Source of the DNA: an uncultured Spirochaetaceae bacterium
GTDB lineage: Bacteria; Spirochaetota; Spirochaetia; Treponematales; UBA12059
Direction of reading: 5' to 3'
Assembly: GCA_938004315.1 (NCBI GenBank)
Contig: CALKWG010000149.1
Location: forward strand, 1-8,791
Length of the DNA stretch: 8,791 nucleotides
A program made the position numbers and the translations under genes. Under the pieces are notes generated by a model that saw only the letters and a list, made by a program, of their open reading frames with translations, made no database searches and was not told the DNA's origin. This document shows positions 1 through 6,827 of the stretch, in pieces (positions within the stretch are counted from its first letter, which is position 1; the number at the start of each line of letters is the position of its first letter).

Positions 1-180
1 GCCGCCGCGGCCGAGGCCGAAGAGGAGCTTGAGGAACTCGACGAGCTCGAAGAGGCCGAGGAGCTCGAAGAGACCGGCGCGGCGTCCACGGCGACCGCTG
101 AACCGGAAGCCGCCGCGGCCGAGGCCGAAGAGGAGCTTGAGGAACTCGACGAGCTCGAAGAGGTCGAGGAGCTCGACGAG
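1..180 (+). repeat. 108-bp (36-aa) direct tandem repeat in the acidic protein gene
   Basis: Bases 1-72 recur at 109-180 with an offset of 108 bases and two differences (56 C versus 164 T, and 69 A versus 177 C). The offset is a multiple of three, so it encodes a 36-residue repeat. The conserved part reads as a run of Ala followed by EAEEELEELDELEE. The intervening bases 73-108 have no close counterpart after 180. The window starts at or inside the first visible copy, so more copies may lie upstream. Confidence 0.9.
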
Positions 181-1287
181 GCGGTCGCGCAAGCCGCGCC
201 CGCCGTTGAAGCCGAAGTCGTCGAAGAGCTTGAAGCGCTCGAAACCGCCGATGAAGCGGCCGAAGCCGCCGGCGATATCGAGCCGCTCGGCGACGAAGTC
301 TGGGGCAGCCTCTCCGCGGAAGCCCTAGCCCTCGCCGCTGGCGAAGCCGACGACGATATCCCGGTCATACCGGAGAGCCTAGGCCTCGAGCTCGTCGAGG
401 AGCTCAACCTCGCCGATATTGCCGCCTATGTAGATATAAACAAGCCCGACGCGGATTACGTGAGCGACGCCATCGACCTGCCTCCGCCGGCCGACGCCTT
501 GGATGAAGTCTTAGAACCGCCGGTCGAGGCGCTCGTCCTGGCCTCTCCCTTCGACGGCGTGGCGGCCGACGATATCAACGCCGCCATCGAAGGTCAGCTA
601 GGGCTCGGCGAGCTTGAACCCGCCATCGGGGACCAAGAGCCCGGCGCCGCCGAGGCTGAAGGCGCGTTCGAAGACGCTACCGCCGAGTTCATCGTCGAGG
701 CGGATGCGGAAATGACGCCGCAGCCGAGCGACGAGCTCGTAGCCGAAGACGTCGATGAAGCGCTCGACGAAGTCGAATTCGACCTCTTCCTCGAGGCCCT
801 CGACCTGTCGCCGCTCGAAGGGTACCGGGACGAAGAAGGCTTCTTGGAGATCGACGAGCTCGAAGCCTACGCCGAGGCCGATGAGCCCGAGGCGGCCGAG
901 GACGAGCTCGAGCTCGAGGTCGTCGACGGCGGCGTAGCCATGCTTTCGGACGACGACAGGGAGCGCCTCGAGGAGCTCCAGGCCGACGAGGCCGAACTGG
1001 ACGACGGCGACGCGACCGAGCTCGAGACCCTGGGGGACTCAAGCTACCGCGGAGCGTACCGGCCGGTTAGGTTGGAAGGCGCGCGCTTCGCGGTGAACGC
1101 GGAGGAGCTCCTGGCCATCGAGGACGCCGACCCCGCGGCCCTGCTCGAGCTCGCCGAAGCCGAGGGCGAGCTGATCCGCATGGTGGACGGCGTGTTCGAG
1201 ATTAATAAAGCCGCGCTCGAAGAAACCGGCAAGCTAGACCCGAAGCTGAAGCGCCTCGCTGACGAGGTGCTCGGCGCCTCCCATTGA
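1..1287 (+). CDS. Highly acidic repeat protein, 5'-truncated (hypothetical)
   Basis: The frame is open from base 1 to the TGA at 1285-1287, giving 428 residues with the N-terminus missing. I do not recognise a family. The protein is dominated by Glu, Asp, Ala and Leu. Residues 1-275 contain one basic residue (K148); basic residues appear only in the C-terminal third (R276, R320, R322, then a cluster from R350 to R362 and K411-R418). I see no Cys and only one Trp (W101). The first 60 residues are Leu-Glu-Glu-type repeats, probably helical. No signal peptide or membrane segment is visible, so a cytosolic scaffold or an extended acidic tail of a larger protein is possible. A GTG at 460 could be taken as a start (275 aa), but the same composition continues upstream without a stop, so I treat it as internal. 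The reading frame is well supported; the function is unknown. Confidence 0.8.
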   Translation, partial: AAAAEAEEELEELDELEEAEELEETGAASTATAEPEAAAAEAEEELEELDELEEVEELDEAVAQAAPAVEAEVVEELEALETADEAAEAAGDIEPLGDEVWGSLSAEALALAAGEADDDIPVIPESLGLELVEELNLADIAAYVDINKPDADYVSDAIDLPPPADALDEVLEPPVEALVLASPFDGVAADDINAAIEGQLGLGELEPAIGDQEPGAAEAEGAFEDATAEFIVEADAEMTPQPSDELVAEDVDEALDEVEFDLFLEALDLSPLEGYRDEEGFLEIDELEAYAEADEPEAAEDELELEVVDGGVAMLSDDDRERLEELQADEAELDDGDATELETLGDSSYRGAYRPVRLEGARFAVNAEELLAIEDADPAALLELAEAEGELIRMVDGVFEINKAALEETGKLDPKLKRLADEVLGASH

Positions 1288-1313
1288 CAGCGCCGCCGTA
1301 CGCGCTCTAGGCT
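1284..1313 (+). promoter_or_regulatory. Possible sigma70-like promoter for the two-TM gene, maybe leaderless
   Basis: A perfect -35 hexamer TTGACA (1284-1289) overlaps the stop codon of the acidic gene. TAGGCT (1308-1313), which fits only the loose TANNNT form of a -10, follows after an 18-base spacer. Its last T is seven bases before the A of the ATG at 1320, the geometry known for leaderless transcripts. No Shine-Dalgarno sequence is seen before this ATG, which agrees with that reading. The -10 matches the consensus poorly and the spacing could be chance. Confidence 0.3.
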
Positions 1314-1319
1314 CGATCC

Positions 1320-2105
1320 ATGCCCGGCCCCAGCTATATTTTCGTGTTAAAAGGCTCCCCGCCCGCGGCGCTCGACGGATTCGACGCCCTCGAGCCGGGC
1401 GGGCCTGACGAGCTTCCCTCCTTCGAGGGCCGTTACGGGGCGGGGGAGCTCCTTGAACACGTCCACGACATCAAAGTAAGGCTCCATGAGTCGCTCGAGC
1501 ATAGGCTACGCTCCCGTTTCGTCGGGCGAGGGTTCTACCTTCGACTCGTCGCCGCGGCCATGGTCTTCGTCGCATCGTACTTCTTCTTGTCCATCGTGGT
1601 CAGGGATCCGGTGCCCCTCGTGGACGAGCTCCTCATCTCCGGCGCGCTCGCCTTCGCCCTCTTCGGCTACCTTCGCAGGCGGGCGGAGCGTTCGGGCGAG
1701 TTCAGTCGCCGCCTGGTCGCCCTGCGCGCCGCCCTGGATAGGACGCTCTTCGTCGAGAGCCCCGTCGTCGATTACTTCGAAGCCCTCGCGGACGAGTGCC
1801 TGGCGCTCGGCCCGGCCGTAGTGCATAAACCTATAACGCCGCCTACGGCCTTTACGGCCCGGGAACGCGAAGAGGCTTTGGCCCTCTGCGCCGCGTTGGC
1901 CCGCCGATACGGCGGGGATAGGCATGTCGTCGCTTTGTACGAAGCGGCGCGCAAGGGCGGCAAAGACGCGGTATCCGCGGTTCGGCTCTATAAGCGGCGC
2001 GGTCGGGAGGAAGGCGCGCGCGCCGTCGCATACCTACGGCTCTTGGAGGCGCTCAGCCTCGCGGCCGAAACGGGAACGCATGCGGACGCGGAGCCTCGGC
2101 CTTAA
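1320..2105 (+). CDS. Two-TM membrane protein of unknown function
   Basis: This encodes 261 residues and I do not recognise a family. The N-terminal ~70 residues are soluble and mixed-charge. Two hydrophobic segments follow at about residues 72-94 (FYLRLVAAAMVFVASYFF) and 98-118, with a short linker containing RDP. Next come a basic stretch (YLRRRAERS, from 117) and a soluble, probably helical C-terminal half of about 140 residues. The basic residues after the second segment suggest a hairpin with both ends in the cytoplasm. The ATG at 1320 is chosen because it is the first in-frame start after the preceding stop; no Shine-Dalgarno is visible, which is unusual here. The 3' end overlaps the LysM/M23 gene by 26 bases, so the two are probably co-translated and this protein may work with the peptidase at the envelope. 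That role is inferred from context only. Confidence 0.8.
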   Translation: MPGPSYIFVLKGSPPAALDGFDALEPGGPDELPSFEGRYGAGELLEHVHDIKVRLHESLEHRLRSRFVGRGFYLRLVAAAMVFVASYFFLSIVVRDPVPLVDELLISGALAFALFGYLRRRAERSGEFSRRLVALRAALDRTLFVESPVVDYFEALADECLALGPAVVHKPITPPTAFTAREREEALALCAALARRYGGDRHVVALYEAARKGGKDAVSAVRLYKRRGREEGARAVAYLRLLEALSLAAETGTHADAEPRP

Positions 2106-3030
2106 ACTCGCGGCTCCGAAGCTCCTGGCTTTCGCCCTGATCGCCTTGGGAGCCGCGTCCCCGGAGCTCTCCTACGCGCAGCCCGCCTCCTCCTACCCGC
2201 GCATACGGCGCTTGCAGCCGTCCGACCTGGTCTACAAACAGCTTCAGGACGCCATAGCCCAGTCGTATCGCGCCTTGAACGCGAACGGCGCTTTCCCGGA
2301 TCTCTTCTTCGTTTCCTGGGTCTCGAGCGGCGAAGAAGACCTCTTCTCCCTGGCCGCCCGGCTTTCCCTGCCCTATGAGACCCTGGCGACGCTCAACGGC
2401 TTCTCGACCCCCGGCCGTCTCGAGGCGGGCCGCGAGATACTCATCCCCTCGGTGCCCGGCCTCTTCGTCGCGCCCAAGCCGCGTAGCGATTTCGAGGCCC
2501 TGCTCTATAGCCGCCTCGCGACCGAGGGGGAGCACCCGGTCAGCCTGCGCCTAGCCGATCCGGCCCCCGGCGAGCTCTTGTTCTACCGGGGCCTACGGCT
2601 CTACGCGACCGAGCGCAGCTTCTTCCTGAACGTCGGCTTCCGTTCGCCCTTGCCACAGGCCGTCCTTTCAAGCGCCTACGGCATGCGCCGCTCGCCCATC
2701 GACAATCACGACCGGTTCCATCACGGTATAGATTTGGCCGCGCCCCAGGGGACCGAGGTCCTGGCAGCCCGTTCGGGTACGGTCGTCGAGCTCCGCGACG
2801 ACCCCGTCCTGGGGCTCATGGTCGTCCTGCAGCACGAGGGACCATGGCGAACCGTCTACGGGCACCTCTCCCGCGCGGCGGTCGAGTTGAATCAGCGCGT
2901 GCTATCGGGTACAATACTGGGGGCGGTCGGGTCGACGGGGCAGTCGACCGGGCCGCACCTGCACTTCGAGATACGGATGGGCGCGGATTCCCGCGACCCT
3001 TCGAGCCTCTTACCGGGGATGCGACCATGA
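2080..3030 (+). CDS. Secreted LysM / M23-family peptidoglycan endopeptidase
   Basis: This encodes 316 residues. An N-terminal signal peptide (basic MRTRSLGLKL, hydrophobic core to about residue 26) has a likely cleavage site after SYA (residue 33). A LysM-like peptidoglycan-binding segment lies at about residues 78-130 (EEDLFSLAARLSLPYETLA ... LNGF ... REILIP). The M23 (LytM-type) zinc metallopeptidase domain covers about 185-316. Expected zinc ligands H214 and D218 (HHGID) and H295 (HLH) are present, with H262 (VYGHLS) and H293 as the conserved catalytic histidines, so the enzyme looks active. Such enzymes cut peptide cross-links of peptidoglycan outside the inner membrane. The frame is open further upstream inside the previous gene, but only the ATG at 2080 gives a clean signal peptide. 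It overlaps the upstream gene by 26 bases and the downstream gene by ATGA, indicating an operon. Confidence 0.93.
   Translation: MRTRSLGLKLAAPKLLAFALIALGAASPELSYAQPASSYPRIRRLQPSDLVYKQLQDAIAQSYRALNANGAFPDLFFVSWVSSGEEDLFSLAARLSLPYETLATLNGFSTPGRLEAGREILIPSVPGLFVAPKPRSDFEALLYSRLATEGEHPVSLRLADPAPGELLFYRGLRLYATERSFFLNVGFRSPLPQAVLSSAYGMRRSPIDNHDRFHHGIDLAAPQGTEVLAARSGTVVELRDDPVLGLMVVLQHEGPWRTVYGHLSRAAVELNQRVLSGTILGAVGSTGQSTGPHLHFEIRMGADSRDPSSLLPGMRP
2887..2915 (+). promoter_or_regulatory. Possible internal promoter ahead of the PEGA-like gene
   Basis: Within the 3' part of the M23 gene, TTGAAT (2887-2892) and TACAAT (2910-2915) are separated by exactly 17 bases. They match the sigma70 consensus in 4/6 and 5/6 positions. 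The PEGA-like gene starts about 110 bases downstream, so this could give it extra transcripts independent of the upstream genes. The bases also encode conserved peptidase residues, so chance similarity is a real possibility. Confidence 0.25.
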
Positions 3031-4004
3031 AACGAGCGGCGATCATCGCGGCTATACTATTTTTGTGCCTCTCCATCCCCGCCGCCGGCCAAAATCTACG
3101 CACCGCGGTCGCCGGCGTCGTCCGCATAGACCCCGCCGCCCCCGAGGGCTCGGGCATTACGCTGCGCTACAACGAAGCCGTCGGCATTATGCTACCCGAC
3201 AATCCCTTGTTCATCGAGGGCATCGAGATAGAGCTGCGTATCCCCAGGCAGTTCCAGGGCGCCGAATCCTCGGTGGCTTGGACGCTCTACGGCGCGGTAC
3301 GTCCGGATCCCGGTCCCGGCTTCGACTACGTCGCGGAAACCGTCGTCAGCCAGCTCCTGCCTTCCCGGGTCAGCATGGTGCTCCGGATTCCCTTGGTTCA
3401 GAACCACGGCATGCGCTCGAGCCCCTTTTACACCCTGATACCTAGCGTCCAAGGACCGGGCAAGTATCCCCTGCTCTTTAAGCTCAGCCCCGCCGGCAAG
3501 GGTTTGTCCGCCGCCATGGAGAGCGCCGAATTCAGGGCGATCGTCAGGCCCGTCTTGGGTAACGAGGGCGGCATTCGCGTCGTCCTGCCGCCTGAGCAGG
3601 CCGTCCTAAAATACCAAATCTTCGTAGACGACCAGCCGGCCGCCGTACACGACGGCCTGGTCATAGCCGCCCGCGGGCTACGTACGATCCGCGTCACGGC
3701 CCCCGGCTATAAGGACGAGGTCGTGAGCGTCGCCGTCGAGCCGGGCGTCATACGCGCGGCGGAGATAGACCTGCAGCCCGACGTCCCCCGTTTGAGCATA
3801 TTCGCGCCTCAGGGCGCCGTCGTCAGCCTGAACGGCCAGGTGATCCCGCCGGCGGAATGGGCGTCCGTCGCCTTGGAGCCGGGAGACCATACCGTGAACT
3901 GCAAGATAGGCGACTATACGATCAGCCGTCGCTTCAGCGCCGTACGCGGCAAACGCTACACCCTCGAACTGAATATCGAGCTGACGATCCGATCCGAGCC
4001 CTGA
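3027..4004 (+). CDS. Exported protein with two PEGA-like repeats
   Basis: This encodes 325 residues. A signal peptide is clear: MKR, hydrophobic residues 4-18, and likely cleavage near PAAG/Q at 21-22. No lipobox cysteine is present, so a periplasmic or surface-exposed soluble protein is expected. Residues about 25-185 form a beta-rich region I do not recognise. Residues about 195-250 (IFVDDQPA ... GLRTIRVTAPGY ... EIDLQ) and 255-318 (LSIFAPQGAVVSLNGQ ... LEPGDHTVNC ... LELNIEL) each resemble a PEGA repeat, a small beta domain common in bacterial surface proteins. The ATG at 3027 overlaps the M23 stop as ATGA and has GGGGA at 3015-3019 as a ribosome site; upstream in-frame starts lie inside the M23 gene and lack a signal peptide. 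It is probably coupled to the peptidase and may assist in envelope assembly. The PEGA assignment is by eye. Confidence 0.85.
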   Translation: MKRAAIIAAILFLCLSIPAAGQNLRTAVAGVVRIDPAAPEGSGITLRYNEAVGIMLPDNPLFIEGIEIELRIPRQFQGAESSVAWTLYGAVRPDPGPGFDYVAETVVSQLLPSRVSMVLRIPLVQNHGMRSSPFYTLIPSVQGPGKYPLLFKLSPAGKGLSAAMESAEFRAIVRPVLGNEGGIRVVLPPEQAVLKYQIFVDDQPAAVHDGLVIAARGLRTIRVTAPGYKDEVVSVAVEPGVIRAAEIDLQPDVPRLSIFAPQGAVVSLNGQVIPPAEWASVALEPGDHTVNCKIGDYTISRRFSAVRGKRYTLELNIELTIRSEP

Positions 4005-4086
4005 TAGGGCGACGCCCGCATCGTGAACGAGCCGGCCCGCGCTCCTCGCGTCGGGCGCGGCGTATACCTAAGCAGGGAGCGAACTC
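4005..4086 (+). other. Intergenic region with ribosome site for the GTG start of ExoIII
   Basis: This 82-base gap holds AGGGAG (4074-4079), a good Shine-Dalgarno seven bases before the GTG at 4087, which supports that non-ATG start. TATACC at 4063-4068 resembles a -10 element, but no acceptable -35 lies 16-18 bases upstream. A small imperfect hairpin (4035-4056) lacks a T tract. Whether the exonuclease gene has its own promoter is unclear. Confidence 0.5.
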
Positions 4087-4869
4087 GTGAAGACCGTACT
4101 AAGCTGGAATGTCAACGGTATACGATCAGCCTCGCAGAAGGGCTTTTTCGAATGGCTTACGGCCTCCGGGGCGGACGCCGTCTGCGTGCAGGAGACCAAG
4201 GCCGACCCCTCGCAGCTGGGCAAGGAGTTCTTCGAGCAAAGAGCCGCCGACGGCAGGCCCTATAGGGCGTACTGGGCCAGCGCCAAGCGGCGCGGCTACT
4301 CGGGCGTCGCGGTTTACGCGCTCGAGGAGCCCGCGTCCGTGCGGAACCTGGGCGTAGACGAGTTCGACGACGAGGGGCGCTACCTCGAGCTCGATATGGG
4401 CTCGTACGTCCTCGTCTCGGCCTATTTCCCCAACTCGCAGGAGGCGGGCGCGAGGATAGACTACAAGATCCGCTTCTGCGACGCGGCGCTCGCGCGCATG
4501 GACGAGTTGGTCAAGGACGGCCGACGCGTCGTGCTCTGCGGCGACTACAACATCGCCCACGAGCCCATCGACCTGGCCCACCCCAAGGCCAACGAAGGCA
4601 ACCCCGGCTACCTGCCCGAGGAACGCGCTTGGATGGGCAAGTTCCTCTCAGCGGGCTACGCCGACTGCTTCAGGCGCCTGCACCCCGGCGAGGCCGGCCA
4701 CTATAGCTGGTGGAGCTACCGCATGCGGGCCAGGGAGAAGAACGTAGGCTGGCGTATCGATTACGCCTGCGTAAACGAAGCCGCCTGGCCCCTGGTGACG
4801 GAGGCCTTCATCCAGAACCAGGTGTTCGGCTCGGATCACTGCCCCGTGGGCATACGTATTCAACTGTAG
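4087..4869 (+). CDS. xth: Exodeoxyribonuclease III (AP endonuclease, ExoIII/APE1 family)
   Basis: This encodes 260 residues, close to E. coli ExoIII (268 aa). The family motifs occur in order: N8/N10 in SWNVNGIR, metal-binding E36 in QETK, Y113 in SAYFPNSQ, D153 and N155 in GDYNIAH, HPKANEGNPGYLPEERAW (165-182), the SWWSYRMRAREKNVGWRIDY region with D225, and the terminal D250-H251 of SDHCP. All expected catalytic residues are present, so an active Mg-dependent enzyme is likely. The family cuts DNA at abasic sites in base-excision repair and removes 3' blocking groups or nucleotides from duplex ends; it acts in the cytoplasm. The start is GTG at 4087, supported by AGGGAG seven bases upstream and by alignment of the MKTVLSWNVNG N-terminus with the family. 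The rhomboid gene follows after 14 bases, so the two are probably co-transcribed. Confidence 0.97.
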   Translation: MKTVLSWNVNGIRSASQKGFFEWLTASGADAVCVQETKADPSQLGKEFFEQRAADGRPYRAYWASAKRRGYSGVAVYALEEPASVRNLGVDEFDDEGRYLELDMGSYVLVSAYFPNSQEAGARIDYKIRFCDAALARMDELVKDGRRVVLCGDYNIAHEPIDLAHPKANEGNPGYLPEERAWMGKFLSAGYADCFRRLHPGEAGHYSWWSYRMRAREKNVGWRIDYACVNEAAWPLVTEAFIQNQVFGSDHCPVGIRIQL

Positions 4870-4883
4870 TCGAGAGGAAGACC

Positions 4884-5441
4884 ATGACCATCAAGTACAA
4901 CGCGCCGACCACCTTGACCTTCACGCTCCTATGCGGGCTCGTCCTGCTCCTGGATCGGCTCTTCCACGGGCTTACGGAGGCGTGGTTCGCCGTGCCCGGA
5001 CGCGGCGGCTTCGATCCCGGCTCTATCCGGGATTACTTCCGGCTCGTGAGCCACATCTTCGGGCACGCGGACCTGAACCACTTCCTATCGAACTTCGCCT
5101 TTATACTGCTCCTCGGCCCGATACTCGAGACGAACTACGGCTCCGGAGGCATGGCCATCATGATCGCCATCACGGCCTTAGTGACCGGCGTCCTCAACAT
5201 ACTCCTGTTCTCGACCGGCCTCATGGGCGCCTCGGGCATCGTCTTCATGATGATACTCCTGTCGTCGTTCACCAACTTCAACAAGGGCGAATTACCCTTG
5301 ACCTTCATCCTAGTGATGTTGCTCTACCTCGGCCGCGAGGTGGCGAACGCCTTCTCGGCGAACAACATCTCCGAGTTCGGCCACATTATGGGCGGGCTTT
5401 GCGGCAGCATCTTCGGCTACCTGAAGCCGCATCGCCGATAG
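4884..5441 (+). CDS. Rhomboid-family intramembrane serine protease
   Basis: This encodes 185 residues, a compact rhomboid core with about six hydrophobic segments (roughly 9-26, 67-82, 89-110, 113-130, 138-150 and 165-180). The rhomboid signatures are present: H66-x3-N70 in NHFLSN after the FGHADL segment, the catalytic serine S117 in GASG, and the second catalytic residue H167 in EFGHIMGG. With both dyad residues intact it should be an active protease that cuts membrane-anchored proteins within or near the inner membrane; substrates cannot be read from the sequence. The ATG at 4884 has AGGA at 4875-4878, five bases upstream, and gives a short N-terminus before the first membrane helix. The frame is open further upstream, but that part overlaps the exonuclease gene out of frame. 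It lies 14 bases after xth. Confidence 0.93.
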   Translation: MTIKYNAPTTLTFTLLCGLVLLLDRLFHGLTEAWFAVPGRGGFDPGSIRDYFRLVSHIFGHADLNHFLSNFAFILLLGPILETNYGSGGMAIMIAITALVTGVLNILLFSTGLMGASGIVFMMILLSSFTNFNKGELPLTFILVMLLYLGREVANAFSANNISEFGHIMGGLCGSIFGYLKPHRR

Positions 5442-5463
5442 GCCGCTTTCTGCCTTTCGGCGC

Positions 5464-5491
5464 TTGCGCGCCCGGCCCTCCCGGCTATACT
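5464..5491 (+). promoter_or_regulatory. Candidate promoter for the PIN-PhoH gene
   Basis: In the 81-base gap before the PIN-PhoH gene, TATACT (5486-5491) is a 5/6 match to a -10 hexamer. TTGCGC (5464-5469) lies 16 bases upstream and matches only the TTG part of a -35. Transcription would start near 5498, leaving a leader of about 25 bases that contains the GGGAGGG ribosome site (5506-5512), ten bases before the ATG at 5523. The -35 lies in a small GC hairpin. Confidence 0.45.
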
Positions 5492-5522
5492 TGAAAGCAA
5501 GGCCTGGGAGGGCTTTCATACG

Positions 5523-6827
5523 ATGGCAGACACCCAAGAATCAGCAAAAGCGTTCGTCGTCGACACCAACGTCCTTATCCACTATCCGGAAGCTATCATG
5601 TCTTTCAAGGACAACGAGATACTCATACCGCTCCAGGTTCTCGAGGAACTCGATAACCTGAAGACCTACCCCGATCAGCGCGGCAAGAGCGCCAGGGAGG
5701 CGATACGCTTCCTCGATCGGATAACCAAGAAGGGCAACCTGAACGACGGCGTCAAGCTGGAGAACGGCTCGGTCCTGCGCGTCACCCTGGCCCAGCCCGA
5801 AGAGCTCCCCGAAGGCTTCGCGACCGATAAGAACGATAACCGCATCATACTCTGCGCCTACGAGCTCAAGCTCAGGGGCCGTCAGGTCTTCTTCGTCTCC
5901 AAGGACATCAACGCCCGCGTGAAGGCCACGGCGCTGGGCATCAAGGCGGTGGACTACGAGAAGCAGAAGGTCGACGTGGCCTCGCTCTACCAAGGCCTCA
6001 TCGAGCTCGACGTGCCGGCGGATACCGTCGCCGCCCTGCGCGGAACCGGCGAGCTTGCATGGAAGGAGCAGCTGAAGCCCAACGAGTTCGCCATCCTCCA
6101 TTCGGGCGGCGACACGGCCTTAGGCCGCTGGTTCTCCGAGCGGGGTGTCCTAGGCCACGTAACCGAAGAGTTCGGGTCGATCTCCGGCATCAGCCCGCTC
6201 AACGCCCGCCAGCGCGTCGCTTTCGAGCTCCTCTTAGACGATAGCCTGCCTTTAGTCACCCTCGTAGGCAAGGCCGGTACGGGTAAGACCCTCCTGGCCA
6301 TCGCGGCGGGCCTTAGGAAGGTCCTGGACGAGAAGCGCTTTACCCGCATGCTGGTCTCGAGGCCGGTCGTGCCGGTGGGCAAGGACATCGGCTACCTTCC
6401 GGGCGAGAAGAGCGCTAAGATGTCTAATTGGATGCAGCCGCTCTTCGACAACCTCGAGTTTATCCTGAGCGTCCATAAGCGCGATAAGCTGAAGAGCTCC
6501 GATCAGCTGATCAAGGACAGGCTCATCGAGATAGAGGCCCTCTCGTATATCCGCGGCCGATCCCTACCGAACCAGTTCATCATCATAGACGAGGCCCAGA
6601 ACCTGACGCCGCACGAGATCAAGACCATCGTCTCGAGGGCGGGCGAAGGCTCGAAGGTCGTCCTTACGGGCGACCCCGACCAGATCGACAATATGTATCT
6701 GGACGCTAATTCCAACGGCCTGTCGTACTTGGTCGATCGCTTCAAGGGCCAGCCGCTCTACGGGCACGTGACCCTGCAGAAGACGGAGCGGAGCCCGCTC
6801 GCGGAGCTGGCCGCCAGCCTCCTATGA
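5523..6827 (+). CDS. PIN-PhoH protein (PhoH2-type RNase/ATPase)
   Basis: This encodes 434 residues in two domains. Residues about 10-150 are a PIN nuclease domain with the expected acidic residues: D14 in VVDTNVLIH, E42 in VLEELDNL, D102/D105 in TDKNDNRI, and D128 in VSKDINAR. Residues about 220-434 are a PhoH ATPase domain with Walker A GKAGTGKT (249-256), Walker B IIIDEAQN (353-360), a LTGDPDQID sensor-like motif (382-389) and a conserved RSPLAELA near the end (R423). This layout matches B. subtilis YlaK and mycobacterial PhoH2, for which RNA unwinding and cleavage activity has been described. A cytoplasmic role in RNA turnover is therefore likely; the phosphate-starvation name is historical. 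The ATG at 5523 is preceded by GGGAGGG. The stop overlaps the start of the zinc-ribbon gene as ATGA. All key residues are intact. Confidence 0.95.
   Translation: MADTQESAKAFVVDTNVLIHYPEAIMSFKDNEILIPLQVLEELDNLKTYPDQRGKSAREAIRFLDRITKKGNLNDGVKLENGSVLRVTLAQPEELPEGFATDKNDNRIILCAYELKLRGRQVFFVSKDINARVKATALGIKAVDYEKQKVDVASLYQGLIELDVPADTVAALRGTGELAWKEQLKPNEFAILHSGGDTALGRWFSERGVLGHVTEEFGSISGISPLNARQRVAFELLLDDSLPLVTLVGKAGTGKTLLAIAAGLRKVLDEKRFTRMLVSRPVVPVGKDIGYLPGEKSAKMSNWMQPLFDNLEFILSVHKRDKLKSSDQLIKDRLIEIEALSYIRGRSLPNQFIIIDEAQNLTPHEIKTIVSRAGEGSKVVLTGDPDQIDNMYLDANSNGLSYLVDRFKGQPLYGHVTLQKTERSPLAELAASLL

Noticed and set aside
29..328. Alternative-frame + strand reading of about 99 residues, rich in Arg, Lys, Ser and Pro
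   Set aside because: It is the +1 shadow of the repeat in the acidic gene. The acidic frame is open throughout and has GC-rich third positions; this one has the composition typical of a shifted GC-rich gene.
460..462. GTG at 460 as the start of a 275-residue protein
   Set aside because: The frame is open to base 1 with the same acidic composition, and no Shine-Dalgarno lies before the GTG. The gene is more likely truncated by the window edge.
903..916. Perfect 14-base palindrome CGAGCTCGAGCTCG
   Set aside because: It is explained by GAG and CTC codons for alternating Glu and Leu; similar GAGCTC palindromes occur throughout this gene.
2844..3026. N-terminal extension of the PEGA-like protein
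   Set aside because: It lies out of frame within the conserved M23 catalytic domain. The ATG at 3027 gives a normal signal peptide and a ribosome site.
4035..4056. Imperfect GC-rich hairpin (5+3 bp with one bulge) after the PEGA-like gene
   Set aside because: There is no T tract after it and such stems arise often in GC-rich DNA. I do not call it a terminator.
5459..5472. GGCGC-TTGC-GCGCC hairpin after the rhomboid gene
   Set aside because: A five-base stem with no T tract, overlapping the putative -35 of the next gene. It is too short for a convincing terminator or operator.
5541..6101. 186-residue open frame on the - strand inside the PIN domain
   Set aside because: It lies opposite the conserved PIN domain, its composition mirrors the sense codons, and it has no plausible start context or domain.
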